Part shown: positions 6,293 to 14,115 of the stretch, piece by piece
How positions within the stretch are numbered: position 1 is the first letter of the stretch
Layout: the number at the start of each line of letters is the position of its first letter
From: Ruminococcaceae bacterium UBA1438
GTDB lineage: Bacteria; Bacillota; Clostridia; Oscillospirales; Acutalibacteraceae
Reading direction: 5' to 3'
Assembly (NCBI GenBank): GCA_002329285.1
Contig: DCTO01000043.1
Location: forward strand, 24,073 to 47,731
DNA length: 23,659 nt
The notes under the pieces: generated by a model
The model's input: only the letters and a program-made list of their open reading frames with translations
The model's database searches: none
Told to the model about the DNA's origin: nothing
Translations under genes and position numbers: made by a program

Positions 6293-7693
6293 TTATTTCG
6301 TGAAGAAAACATTGATTGCCTTATAGGTCATATAAACATCAATTTTTGCAACGATTTCATAAGGCGCATGCATTGAAAGCACCGGAACGCCGACATCAAT
6401 CGTGTCCACATCCAGATTTGCAACATACATTGCAACGGTTCCGCCGCCGCCGACGTCAACCTTGCCGAGCTCGCCGCTCTGCCAAAGAACGCCGTTGTTT
6501 TCAAGCAGCGCTTTAACCCAGCTGACAAATTCCGCGCTGGCATCGCTTGTGCCGCTCTTGCCGCGGGAGCCGGTGAATTTCGTTACGCAAACACCGTTAT
6601 TAATAAAGCTTGCGTTGCTCTTTTCATAAGCGAAGGACCATGTTGGATCAAACGCCGCATTAACGTCTGCAGAAAGGCATTTGCTGTGGCGAAGCACATC
6701 CCTGCCCTCAAAGCCCTCAAGGCGCGCAAGATCCTCGATAAAATATTTCATATAGCTTGAATTAAGGCCTGTGTTGCCGTCGCTTCCGATTTCCTCTTTA
6801 TCGGTGAGCACGGTGATCGCAGTGTATTCGGGCACCTCGTCAATATCAAGAATTGCCTCAAACGCCGGATAAGAGCAAACTCTGTCATCATGGCCGTAGC
6901 CGCCGATCATAGAGCGGTCAAAGCCAATATCATCAACCGTAAAGGCCGGCACAAGCTCCAGCTCTGCAGAGAGGAAATCACGCTCAACAACGCCGTATTT
7001 CTCATAAAGCAGCTTCAGAATTGCAAGCTTGATTCTTTCGCTTTCTTCATCATCCTTAAACGGACGGGAGCCGATAACAACATTAAGCTCCTCGCCCTTT
7101 ACAAGATCGCTTGATTTGCGGGCATACTGCTCGTTTGCAAGATGGGGCAGAATATCGGTTATGCAGAATTTCGGCTCGCCTGCCTCCTCGCCGAGGCGGA
7201 TGTCAACAAAGCTGCCGTCATTCTTGCAGATTCTGCCGTGAAGGGAAAGCGGAATCGCAGTCCACTGATATTTCTTAATGCCGCCGTAATAATGGGTTTT
7301 GAAAAACGCCATTGAGCCATCCTCATAAACGGGGCACTGCTTTAAATCAATTCGCGGGGAATCAATATGGGCTGCGGCAATGCGCACGCCCTCGTTAATC
7401 GGGCGCCTGCCCTTAACGCAAAGGATGATTGATTTTCCCCTGTTTGCATAATAAACCCTGTCGCCCGGCTTCAGCGGAGCGCCGAATTCATCAAATTTAA
7501 CAAAACCGGCGGCCTTTGCAGTCTGCTCCGCCCACGCAGCAACCTCGCGCTCTGTTTTGCATTCGCCGAGGAAGGCCTTGTAACCCTCGCAGAAATCATC
7601 GCAGATTTTTAGCTCTTCCTCGCTCATGAAATCAACGCCGTTCTGCTTGTCGTTGAAAAGAAGCTTTTTAAGCTCTTTTGCTGTTTGTTCCAT
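6293..7693 (-). CDS. M18 family aminopeptidase
   Basis: The product is 466 aa from ATG 7693. An upstream TTG at 7702 was rejected because AAAGGAG abuts it but sits nine bases before the ATG. M18 signatures are present: AAHIDSPRIDLK (H109), YGHDDRVCSYPAF (D269/D270), TDKEEIGSDGNTG (E300, E301), SADVNAAFDP (D343) and MHAPYE (H442). These supply the ligands of a di-zinc site. The family is cytoplasmic, dodecameric, and removes N-terminal residues from peptides. It is the last gene of the DUF951-prfA-sua5/coaE run, 14 bases after the fusion gene, and ends in a bidirectional terminator. Specificity (aspartyl or broader) cannot be told from sequence. Confidence 0.92.
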   Translation of the reverse strand: MEQTAKELKKLLFNDKQNGVDFMSEEELKICDDFCEGYKAFLGECKTEREVAAWAEQTAKAAGFVKFDEFGAPLKPGDRVYYANRGKSIILCVKGRRPINEGVRIAAAHIDSPRIDLKQCPVYEDGSMAFFKTHYYGGIKKYQWTAIPLSLHGRICKNDGSFVDIRLGEEAGEPKFCITDILPHLANEQYARKSSDLVKGEELNVVIGSRPFKDDEESERIKLAILKLLYEKYGVVERDFLSAELELVPAFTVDDIGFDRSMIGGYGHDDRVCSYPAFEAILDIDEVPEYTAITVLTDKEEIGSDGNTGLNSSYMKYFIEDLARLEGFEGRDVLRHSKCLSADVNAAFDPTWSFAYEKSNASFINNGVCVTKFTGSRGKSGTSDASAEFVSWVKALLENNGVLWQSGELGKVDVGGGGTVAMYVANLDVDTIDVGVPVLSMHAPYEIVAKIDVYMTYKAINVFFTK

Positions 7694-7707
7694 ATATAAC
7701 AACTCCT

Positions 7708-9276
7708 TTAAAGATAATTATTAATAAATTCATCAAGTTGGCAGCTAACGTCTCTGCCGTCATTTATAATAACAAAATCCGCCTTGCTTTGCAATACCTT
7801 ATTATCAAGCTGGGCATTCATTCTTTCAAGCGCCTGCTGCTGCGAAATACCGTCCCGCTTCATAATGCGCTCAAGCCTGATATCCTCGGGCGCGCTTACG
7901 CAAAGAATTCTTGAGCAAAGCTTATCCGCTCCGCTTTCAAAAAGCTGGGGCGCATCAAGCACGCAGGGGCATTTTGCATCCGCGAGGCACATTTCAATGA
8001 TTGCGGGATGCATAATCTCATTGAGCAGCGCCGTTTTTTCCTTTGATGAAAAGGCGCGCTTTGCAAGCAGAGCACGGTTAAGAACACCGTCCTCAATAAT
8101 ATCCTGCCCGAATTCCCTTGCAAGAACCGGCAGGAGGGATGAATTTTTTTCAACCGCCCTGCGGGCATAAGCATCCGTATCCAGAATCTGAAAACCTTTT
8201 TTTGAAAGGCAGTTGCAAACATAGCCTTTGCCGGCGCCGGTTAAGCCGGTTAAGCCGATTGTGAATGGCTTTCTTAAATCCAGCACGCAAAACGCCGCCG
8301 CCCTGATAAGGCGGTTATAAACCGCCATGCCCACTCCGCTTTTTTCTGGAGCGCGGGCATATGCTTTTTTTGCGCCGATTTCATCAAGCCTGCGTAAGGC
8401 GGCAAAAATGCTGTGGGACTGGCTTAAATCATCCCCCTCAACGCCGAAGGTGACCTTGGGAACGGTGATATTATCCCCCTCAAAGCAGAGCGCCGCCGCA
8501 TCGCTTTGCAGATTAACGAAGCGCTCATAAGCCTCCCTGCTTCCCTCAACAAGAATTACGCGGGTTTGGGGGGCATAATGCTTATATTTCATTCCCGGAG
8601 AGGCGGCGGTTTCATTTTCGCCAATCTCGTTAAGCACGGCATACGAAAGCCGCACCCTGCCGATAACTGCCTCTATCATCTCCTGCGTAACCGCGCCGGG
8701 ACGCAGGATAACGGGCTCCTCCCCCGCAAGGGTGATAACGGTTGATTCAACGCCGAATTCGCATTCGCCGCCATCAACAATTGCATCAATCCTGCCGTTC
8801 ATATCCTCAAAAACATATTGCGCATTGGTTGGGCTTGGCTTGCCGCTTGTGTTTGCACTTGGAGCGGCAATCGGGCATCCCGCCGCCGCAATCACGGCGC
8901 GCGCGGTTTCATTTTGCGGCATACGCACGGCAACCGTGCCGAGCCCGCCGCTAACCGTGCTGCCGATTAAATCGCTTTTCGGCAAAATAACCGTTAAGGG
9001 CGCAGGGAAAAACGCATCAATGAGCGCCTGCGCCTTTGGTGTGATTTCCTTAACGAGGGGCGCAAAATCCTCTTTCCTTGCAATATGCACAATCAGCGGA
9101 TTATCGCTTGGCCTGCCTTTTGCGGCATAAATGCTTTTGACCGCCGCTTCATCAAGCGCATTTGCGCCGAGGCCGTAAACCGTTTCCGTTGGAAACGCAA
9201 CAAGTCCGCCGCTCTTGAGAATCCTGCCCGCTTCTTCAATATCCTGTTTTGACGTTGTTAGTAATTTAGTGTTCAT
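7708..9276 (-). CDS. Fused threonylcarbamoyl-AMP synthase (Sua5/YwlC) and dephospho-CoA kinase (CoaE)
   Basis: One uninterrupted 522-residue frame carries two enzymes. Residues 1-332 are Sua5: FPTETVYGLGANA (28-40), KGRPSDNPLIVHI (53-65), APSANTSGKPSPT (138-150), and the linker SPGMKYKHYAP into a complete Sua5 C-domain. It makes threonylcarbamoyl-AMP for tRNA t6A37. Residues about 336-522 are CoaE: P-loop GLTGAGKG (344-351), DTDAYARRAV (367-376), NEIMHPAI and DAPQLFE, ending in the usual IINDG region. It phosphorylates dephospho-CoA to CoA. The CoaE P-loop lacks the common GGIASGKS form but keeps G-x4-GK. The gene lies eight bases after prfA. No strong ribosome site is seen, so coupling to prfA is likely. 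The two activities are not consecutive in one pathway, and the fusion is unusual. Confidence 0.9.
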   Translation of the reverse strand: MNTKLLTTSKQDIEEAGRILKSGGLVAFPTETVYGLGANALDEAAVKSIYAAKGRPSDNPLIVHIARKEDFAPLVKEITPKAQALIDAFFPAPLTVILPKSDLIGSTVSGGLGTVAVRMPQNETARAVIAAAGCPIAAPSANTSGKPSPTNAQYVFEDMNGRIDAIVDGGECEFGVESTVITLAGEEPVILRPGAVTQEMIEAVIGRVRLSYAVLNEIGENETAASPGMKYKHYAPQTRVILVEGSREAYERFVNLQSDAAALCFEGDNITVPKVTFGVEGDDLSQSHSIFAALRRLDEIGAKKAYARAPEKSGVGMAVYNRLIRAAAFCVLDLRKPFTIGLTGLTGAGKGYVCNCLSKKGFQILDTDAYARRAVEKNSSLLPVLAREFGQDIIEDGVLNRALLAKRAFSSKEKTALLNEIMHPAIIEMCLADAKCPCVLDAPQLFESGADKLCSRILCVSAPEDIRLERIMKRDGISQQQALERMNAQLDNKVLQSKADFVIINDGRDVSCQLDEFINNYL

Positions 9277-9283
9277 AAAAATA

Positions 9284-10360
9284 TTACGATTCTTGGGAAG
9301 CTTTCAGCTTCTCCGCCGTGTCCGCAGTAATGAGCGCGTCAATCAGTTCATCCAAATCGCCGTTTAAAATCTGTTCTAATTTATAAAGAGTGAGGCCGAT
9401 GCGGTGATCGGAAACCCTGCCCTGCGGGTAATTATAGGTGCGGATTCTTTCGCTTCTGTCCCCGGTGCCGACCTGCGCCTTGCGCTCGCCCGCAATCTCC
9501 GCGTCATGCTTTGCCTTTTCGGCATCATAAAGGCGCGCGCGCAAAACCTTGAGCGCCTTTTCCTTGTTCTTATGCTGGCTGCGCTCATCCTGGCATTCAA
9601 CAACGGTGCCCGTTGGGATATGGGTGATTCTGATTGCAGAGCTGGTTTTATTAATGTGCTGGCCGCCCGCGCCGCTGGAGCGGAAGGTGTCTATCTGCAA
9701 ATCCTTTTCGTTAAGCTCAAAATCAACGTCCTCCGCCTCCGGAAGCACGGCAACTGTTGTTGTGGAGGTGTGAATGCGGCCCTGGCTTTCGGTTTCGGGA
9801 ACGCGCTGAACGCGGTGAACGCCGCTTTCAAACTTGAAGCGGCTGTAAGCCCCGTCGCCATCAACGGAAAAGCTGATTTCCTTATAACCGCCAAGCCCCG
9901 TTTCGTTAGCGGAAAGCACCTCTGTTTTAAAGCCCTTTGCCTCCGCATACATTGAATACATTCTGAAAAGCACGCCGGCAAAAAGGGCGCTTTCCTCGCC
10001 GCCCGCGCCGCCGCGGATTTCAATGATAACGTTTTTATCATCATTCGGATCTCTCGGAAGAAGCAGAATTTTAAGCTCCTCGGATATGCGCTCCATATCC
10101 TCCTTGCTTTGCTCAAGCTCCTCGCGCACCATCTGCGCAAAATCCGAATCAAGGCCACCCTCATCAAGCATCATTTTGCTTTCCTCAAAGGTTTCCTTTG
10201 CCTTTTTATATTCCCTGAATTTATCAACAACGGGGGTTAGATGCTTTATTTCCTTCATCAGCTTGGTGTATTGCTGCTGGTCTGAAACAACCTCCGGCTG
10301 ACACACGAGCTCATTAATCTCATCAAACCGCTTTTCAACCTCTGTTAATTTATCAAACAT
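9284..10360 (-). CDS. prfA: Peptide chain release factor 1
   Basis: The product is 358 aa, normal for RF1. The GGQ catalytic loop ([18 protein letters not shown]234) triggers peptidyl-tRNA hydrolysis. PET at 188-190 lies at the P-x-T stop-codon recognition site that marks RF1, which reads UAA/UAG, rather than RF2 (SPF). The start overlaps the end of the DUF951 gene by 8 bases, with AAGGA just upstream. prmC, which methylates the GGQ glutamine and often follows prfA, is absent here; the next gene is the sua5-coaE fusion. Confidence 0.97.
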   Translation of the reverse strand: MFDKLTEVEKRFDEINELVCQPEVVSDQQQYTKLMKEIKHLTPVVDKFREYKKAKETFEESKMMLDEGGLDSDFAQMVREELEQSKEDMERISEELKILLLPRDPNDDKNVIIEIRGGAGGEESALFAGVLFRMYSMYAEAKGFKTEVLSANETGLGGYKEISFSVDGDGAYSRFKFESGVHRVQRVPETESQGRIHTSTTTVAVLPEAEDVDFELNEKDLQIDTFRSSGAGGQHINKTSSAIRITHIPTGTVVECQDERSQHKNKEKALKVLRARLYDAEKAKHDAEIAGERKAQVGTGDRSERIRTYNYPQGRVSDHRIGLTLYKLEQILNGDLDELIDALITADTAEKLKASQES

Positions 10361-10535
10361 TTTCCTTCACCGCCTTAATATTCTTTTCCGCCTTAATGCG
10401 CGGAATGATAACCTCCCTGCCGCAGGTGCAGCATTTAAGCTTGTAATCCACGCCGAGGCGCAGAAGTTCAAATTCCTTTGAGCCGCAGGGATGGGGCTTT
10501 TTCATAATCAAAATATCATGAAGCTTTAAATCCAT
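10353..10535 (-). CDS. DUF951 small cysteine-containing protein
   Basis: About 60 aa from ATG 10535; ATGs at 10538 and 10547 are in frame, and GGGTG at 10545-10541 favours one of the two inner starts. It contains [18 protein letters not shown] and [13 protein letters not shown], the DUF951 signature, with a C...CxxC arrangement that may bind a metal such as zinc. Its function is unknown. It is the first gene of the prfA transcription unit and overlaps prfA, which suggests a link to translation, although that is inference. Confidence 0.85.
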   Translation of the reverse strand: MDLKLHDILIMKKPHPCGSKEFELLRLGVDYKLKCCTCGREVIIPRIKAEKNIKAVKENV

Positions 10536-10570
10536 CATTTCACCCATAACTTATAATATACTAAATATGT

Positions 10571-10599
10571 ATTCTAACACATTTGCAAAATCTTATCAA
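10571..10599 (-). promoter_or_regulatory. Promoter of the DUF951-prfA-sua5/coaE-aminopeptidase operon
   Basis: On the minus strand, TTGATA (10599-10594), a 17-bp spacer and TAGAAT (10576-10571). It lies about 36 bases before the DUF951 start. Confidence 0.55.
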
Positions 10600-10664
10600 C
10601 ATAATTAATCGCTCTTTTGCATACATTTAATACGGACAAAATAAACACAAAAAAGAGTGATGTT

Positions 10665-11576
10665 ATGAAATTCTATCCGGAAGGAACAAATCCTGCGCTT
10701 TGCCGCAGCTTTGAATCAATAGAGGAAATTAAGGCGGCAATGCAGGCGGGCATCGTGATTGAAGCGCGCGTTATTATGTGCGACAGCGAGCATAACCTGC
10801 ACATTGACCTTGGCATTATCAAAGGAATAATTCCGCGCGAGGAGGGCGCAATCGGGATTGACGATGGCTCCACGCGGGACATTGCCCTCATCTCAAAGGT
10901 TAACAAAACCGTTTGCTTCACAATTCTGGGCTTTCAGCGAGAGGAAAACGGCAACGTTTGCGCTGTGCTTTCCCGCAAGGCGGTGCAGCTTGGCTGCAAG
11001 CGCGGCTTTATTGACAATCTGCGGGAGGGCGATATTATTAACGCCGCCGTTACCCATTTGGAAAAATTCGGCGCTTTTATTGACATCGGCGCAGGCATTA
11101 ACGCGCTGATTCCGATTGATATGCTTTCGGTTTCCCGAATCAATCACCCCGCAGAGCGCCTTTATGAGGGCGAAAAAATCAGGGTTGTTTTAAGAAAGCG
11201 CGAGCCGCATAAGCTGACTTTTTCGCTAAAGGAGCTGCTTGGCACATGGGGCGAGAACGCCGCCCTGTTTGAGCCGGGCGAAACCGTGACGGGCATTGTG
11301 AGAAGCATTGAAACCTACGGCGTTTTCGTTGAGCTGATGCCGAATTTGGCAGGGCTTGCAGAGCCATGCGATTATCTGTTTGAGGGGCAGGAGGTTGCCG
11401 TTTACATAAAATCAATTCTGCCGGACAAAATGAAAATCAAGCTGGTTATCGTTGAGGCGTTTGCAGAGGCCGCCGCACCCGCGCCGCTGACTTATTTCGT
11501 GCGTGACAGCCACATCCCCCGCTTTGATTATTCCACCCCCGGCGCACCAAAAGAAATAATAACGCTGTTTGATTAA
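10665..11576 (+). CDS. S1-domain RNA-binding protein (ribosomal protein S1-like)
   Basis: The product is 303 aa from ATG 10665. An in-frame ATG at 10617 is less likely because no ribosome site precedes it. Three S1 (OB-fold) units are visible: a degenerate one at about 28-105 (VIEARVIMC, LHIDLGIIKGIIPREE), a clear one at 121-192 (GDIINAAVTHLEKFGAFIDIGAG, ending KLTFSLKELLGTW) and a third at about 204-262 (GETVTGIVRSIETYGVFVELM). SLKELLGTW is typical of Clostridia S1-like proteins. Such proteins bind single-stranded RNA at the ribosome or in decay complexes. The C-terminal 40 residues are Ala/Pro-rich then unassigned. Only weak promoter boxes are seen; a perfect terminator follows. Confidence 0.82.
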   Translation: MKFYPEGTNPALCRSFESIEEIKAAMQAGIVIEARVIMCDSEHNLHIDLGIIKGIIPREEGAIGIDDGSTRDIALISKVNKTVCFTILGFQREENGNVCAVLSRKAVQLGCKRGFIDNLREGDIINAAVTHLEKFGAFIDIGAGINALIPIDMLSVSRINHPAERLYEGEKIRVVLRKREPHKLTFSLKELLGTWGENAALFEPGETVTGIVRSIETYGVFVELMPNLAGLAEPCDYLFEGQEVAVYIKSILPDKMKIKLVIVEAFAEAAAPAPLTYFVRDSHIPRFDYSTPGAPKEIITLFD

Positions 11577-11583
11577 AACTCAA

Positions 11584-11613
11584 AAAACGGTATCGGAAAT
11601 CCGATACCGTTTT
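11584..11613. terminator. Bidirectional terminator between the S1-like gene and cpsB
   Basis: A perfect 13-bp stem AAAACGGTATCGG / CCGATACCGTTTT with loop AAAT, flanked by T/A runs on both sides. It lies between convergent genes. Confidence 0.9.
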
Positions 11614-11616
11614 GCT

Positions 11617-12333
11617 TTATTCAAAAATACTGTTTGCGCGCATTATTAATCTTTGCAAGGTGCGCTCGCCGCATTTATCAATAATTGCCTGCGCGCCCGC
11701 CTCATAGCTTGGGCTGCGGCTGCTCATATTATGGCAATCAGAGCCGATTAAATCAATCCGCCCGCTTTCAAGATATTTGAAAAGGCGGCGCTTGACTGAT
11801 TTGGGGGCGTCATCAAAGCTGTTTATATTAACCTGGGTTAAGCAGCCGATTTCACGCAAAACATCAATTATGCCCTTCTTTTCCATCAGCGGCTTATATC
11901 TTTCAATATGCGCCAGAATCGGAACGACGTTATAATCATAAGAAAGGCGCTCAATGCGGTTAATCGTTTTCTCCCCGAAATCATCGGAAAAGGAATGCTC
12001 TAACAGCAGATAGCGCGTGCCTTCCACGCAAACGGGCGTGAGATTCTCATTATTCAGCAGAAAGCGGCTGATGTAAACCTCAGCGCCGAGCAGAATTTGA
12101 GGGCTGTCATAAGGCAGGGCGGCTTTAAGCTTGCGATAAGCCTCATTGCGCCGCTGAACAAAATCCTCAAGCGAGATTGAATCGCTGTAATAATGCGAGG
12201 TGGCAATGATTTTTTCCGCGCCCTGCGCTTTTAATGCGGCAATCATCTGCAGGCTGGTTTCAACATCCTTTGCGCCATCATCAATTCCGGGCAGAATATG
12301 GCAATGGGTTTCAATAAGCTTGTTGATTACCAT
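11617..12333 (-). CDS. cpsB: PHP-type protein-tyrosine phosphatase of the capsule system (CpsB/YwqE-like)
   Basis: The product is 238 aa. ETHCHILPGIDDGAKD (8-23) is the first PHP metal motif. LGAEVYI, LAHIERY and GSDCHNM carry further histidine and acidic ligands of the manganese-dependent PHP phosphatases (CpsB, YwqE, CapC). The family dephosphorylates the tyrosine tail of the cognate BY-kinase and so sets the length and rate of polysaccharide assembly. GGTGAT is the ribosome site, 17 bases after cpsD. It is the last gene of the cpsC-cpsD-cpsB unit. Confidence 0.92.
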   Translation of the reverse strand: MVINKLIETHCHILPGIDDGAKDVETSLQMIAALKAQGAEKIIATSHYYSDSISLEDFVQRRNEAYRKLKAALPYDSPQILLGAEVYISRFLLNNENLTPVCVEGTRYLLLEHSFSDDFGEKTINRIERLSYDYNVVPILAHIERYKPLMEKKGIIDVLREIGCLTQVNINSFDDAPKSVKRRLFKYLESGRIDLIGSDCHNMSSRSPSYEAGAQAIIDKCGERTLQRLIMRANSIFE

Positions 12334-12350
12334 AAAATATCACCGCCGTT

Positions 12351-13154
12351 TTATTTTTTCTTGGGCTTTGCGCCATATTCATAGCTGGCATAATCGCCGT
12401 AAGAATAATCGTAATTATAGCCGTATCTGTATCTATAATATCTGCCGTAGCCGTAGCGCTTTTTGTTTGACTGCTCAAAATTAACAACAAAGCCAAGCAC
12501 CTTTGCATTTATGAATTCAAGCGAGGTTAACGCCTTATCAAGCTCCGGATAAGTTGATGCGTTTGAGCGTACAATCAGCACAACGCCATCCGTTTCCTTA
12601 ATGAGCGGATAAGCATCTGAAACAACATTGAGCGGAGGAGTGTCTATGATAATATAATCATATTTATCCGAAAGCTCCTCAAGAAAATCGCTCATCGGCT
12701 CTGAACCGAGAATTTCAGACGGATTCGGCGGAATTGAGCCTGACGCAAGAATGGAAAGATTTGGGATATCCGTTGGATGAATAACGCTGAAAAGATCCAT
12801 TCTGCGGCTATTGTTAACCATTGAGCCAAGATAATTTGTGAGCCCCGGTGAATTCGGGATTGAGAAATAATGATGAGTTTTCGGCTTTCTTAAATCGCCG
12901 TCAATCAAAAGCACTCTCTGATCCGCCTCTGCAATTGAAATTGCAAGATTAATCGTTGTTGTTGTTTTGCCCTCGCTTGGCGCAGAGGAGGAAATAACAA
13001 TTTTTTTGCAGCCCTTTTTCATAACGGAAAGCATAATATTCGCCCTGACGGATTTATATGCTTCCTCCGCCTTGAATTTAAGGCTGGAATTAAGCGGCAT
13101 ATCCTTGAGCAGAACACGGGAGGACCTTGATGTGCTGTCATTCTTCTTTGCCAT
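12351..13154 (-). CDS. cpsD: Bacterial tyrosine kinase (CpsD/YwqD-like) with a very Tyr-rich tail
   Basis: The product is 267 aa. It has Walker A (SSAPSEGKTTT, K63), Walker A' (LLIDGDLRKP, 82-91) and Walker B (IIIDTPP, 168-174), the BY-kinase arrangement of MinD-like ATPases. EEAYKSVRANI near residue 30 is the usual oligomer-interface motif. The tail from residue 234 to 260 holds 13 tyrosines, more than the three to seven or so common in such tails; these are the expected autophosphorylation sites. It works on the inner membrane face with CpsC as activator and CpsB as phosphatase. GGGAGG is its ribosome site inside the end of cpsC, two bases away. Confidence 0.93.
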   Translation of the reverse strand: MAKKNDSTSRSSRVLLKDMPLNSSLKFKAEEAYKSVRANIMLSVMKKGCKKIVISSSAPSEGKTTTTINLAISIAEADQRVLLIDGDLRKPKTHHYFSIPNSPGLTNYLGSMVNNSRRMDLFSVIHPTDIPNLSILASGSIPPNPSEILGSEPMSDFLEELSDKYDYIIIDTPPLNVVSDAYPLIKETDGVVLIVRSNASTYPELDKALTSLEFINAKVLGFVVNFEQSNKKRYGYGRYYRYRYGYNYDYSYGDYASYEYGAKPKKK

Positions 13155-13156
13155 AA

Positions 13157-13936
13157 TTATTTACCTCCCTTTTTTGATTTGTTGCTGCCGTCATCAAAAT
13201 AAGGCACAGAGCCAAGCACGGGGATTGCATATTTTTCAGCAAGATCATCCGCGCCCTTAATTCTGATATCAAACAAATCCTTGATAATAACGAATGCTGC
13301 TGCAAGAATAATCCCCGCAAGTGCGCCGATGAGGCATTTTTTGGGATAATTCATGCTTTCAGCGCTGCCGGCCTTTAGCGGCGGATCCTCAACAGACGCA
13401 AGCACAAGCCCCTTGTTAGTATTCGCCATGGATTCAGGCACGCATTCCACAAGAGATTGCGCGATATAGTAGCTGTAATCGGCATTCGTCGTTGTAACCT
13501 TCATTCTGAACATCGAGGTGTCCTCAATAGCCTCAATAACGGTGCTCGCCTTGATTGCGCCTGCCGAATACTCTATGCCGTAATTCTTGAGCAGATGCTC
13601 TGAAACGGTTTCGTTAAAAGCAGTTGTTGAGAAAACCTCAATATATGTGGCCAGCATTTTCATGGCATAATTCATTTTGCTGGTTTGGCTGATTCGCTGC
13701 TGCTCGTTTGTTGATGAGCCGTTGCTGCTTTGGGCAGCGGAGCTGCTGTCCTGAAGCTCCTGATTAGTGTCATCAACATAAGCAAGGAATTCAACCGTTG
13801 AGGTGTAAGTGAGGGTTGTGAAGCGGTTTGTGTAAGCATAGGCAATAATTGTGCCTATCAAACCGAAAATCACAAGCAGCTTCCATTTTTTAAGCAATAT
13901 TGCAATTATTTTTTGGATGCTTTCATCAATATTCAA
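13157..13936 (-). CDS. cpsC: Wzz/CpsC-type polysaccharide co-polymerase and kinase activator
   Basis: The product is 259 aa with a membrane segment at about 16-36 (KLLVIFGLIGTIIAYAY), an external domain, and a second segment at about 203-222 (CLIGALAGIILAAAFVIIK) followed by a short cytoplasmic tail (KYAIPVLGSVPYFDDG). This is the CpsC/YwqC pattern, in which the tail activates the separate kinase CpsD. The outer domain contains a low-complexity S/Q/N stretch at about 62-83. The start is TTG 13936, preceded by GGAGG eight bases away; no ATG in frame has a comparable site. It is the first gene of the capsule regulatory unit, about 60 bases from a strong promoter. Confidence 0.9.
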   Translation of the reverse strand: MNIDESIQKIIAILLKKWKLLVIFGLIGTIIAYAYTNRFTTLTYTSTVEFLAYVDDTNQELQDSSSAAQSSNGSSTNEQQRISQTSKMNYAMKMLATYIEVFSTTAFNETVSEHLLKNYGIEYSAGAIKASTVIEAIEDTSMFRMKVTTTNADYSYYIAQSLVECVPESMANTNKGLVLASVEDPPLKAGSAESMNYPKKCLIGALAGIILAAAFVIIKDLFDIRIKGADDLAEKYAIPVLGSVPYFDDGSNKSKKGGK

Positions 13937-14004
13937 AGCCTTTACCTCCGCTTATTTATTTGAAGCGCCGCTAAAAATGCAGTGCTCATAAAAATCCAAT
14001 TTTG

Positions 14005-14033
14005 ATTTTACTTTAAAATAAAAACTTTGTCAA
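14005..14033 (-). promoter_or_regulatory. Promoter of cpsC-cpsD-cpsB
   Basis: On the minus strand, TTGACA (14033-14028), a 17-bp spacer and TAAAAT (14010-14005). The -35 box is one arm of an inverted repeat shared with the divergent promoter. Confidence 0.65.
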
Positions 14034-14057
14034 CATTCCATTCAATATATTGACAAA
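14026..14057. repeat. Inverted repeat TTTGTCAA-N16-TTGACAAA spanning both -35 boxes
   Basis: Perfect 8-bp arms at 14026-14033 and 14050-14057, centred between divergent promoters. Each arm contains a TTGACA box facing outward, so the symmetry may come only from the two boxes or may also be an operator. Confidence 0.6.
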
Positions 14058-14078
14058 AAACAATAAATATTTAATAAT
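14050..14078 (+). promoter_or_regulatory. Promoter of the metallophosphoesterase gene
   Basis: TTGACA at 14050-14055, a 17-bp spacer and AATAAT at 14073-14078, about 38 bases before the start codon. Confidence 0.6.
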
Positions 14079-14115
14079 ATAGTTATAAAATTTTAATAGA
14101 TAAGGGGCTGTTAAA

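Noticed and set aside
7693..7702. TTG 7702 as start of the aminopeptidase
   Set aside because: It directly abuts AAAGGAG; ATG 7693 has correct spacing.
9404..9955. 183-codon plus-strand frame opposite prfA
   Set aside because: Antisense to a complete RF1 gene, no ribosome site and no recognisable domain.
10617..10664. 16-residue N-terminal extension of the S1-like protein from ATG 10617
   Set aside because: No ribosome site, and the segment overlaps the divergent promoter region; ATG 10665 fits the domain start better.
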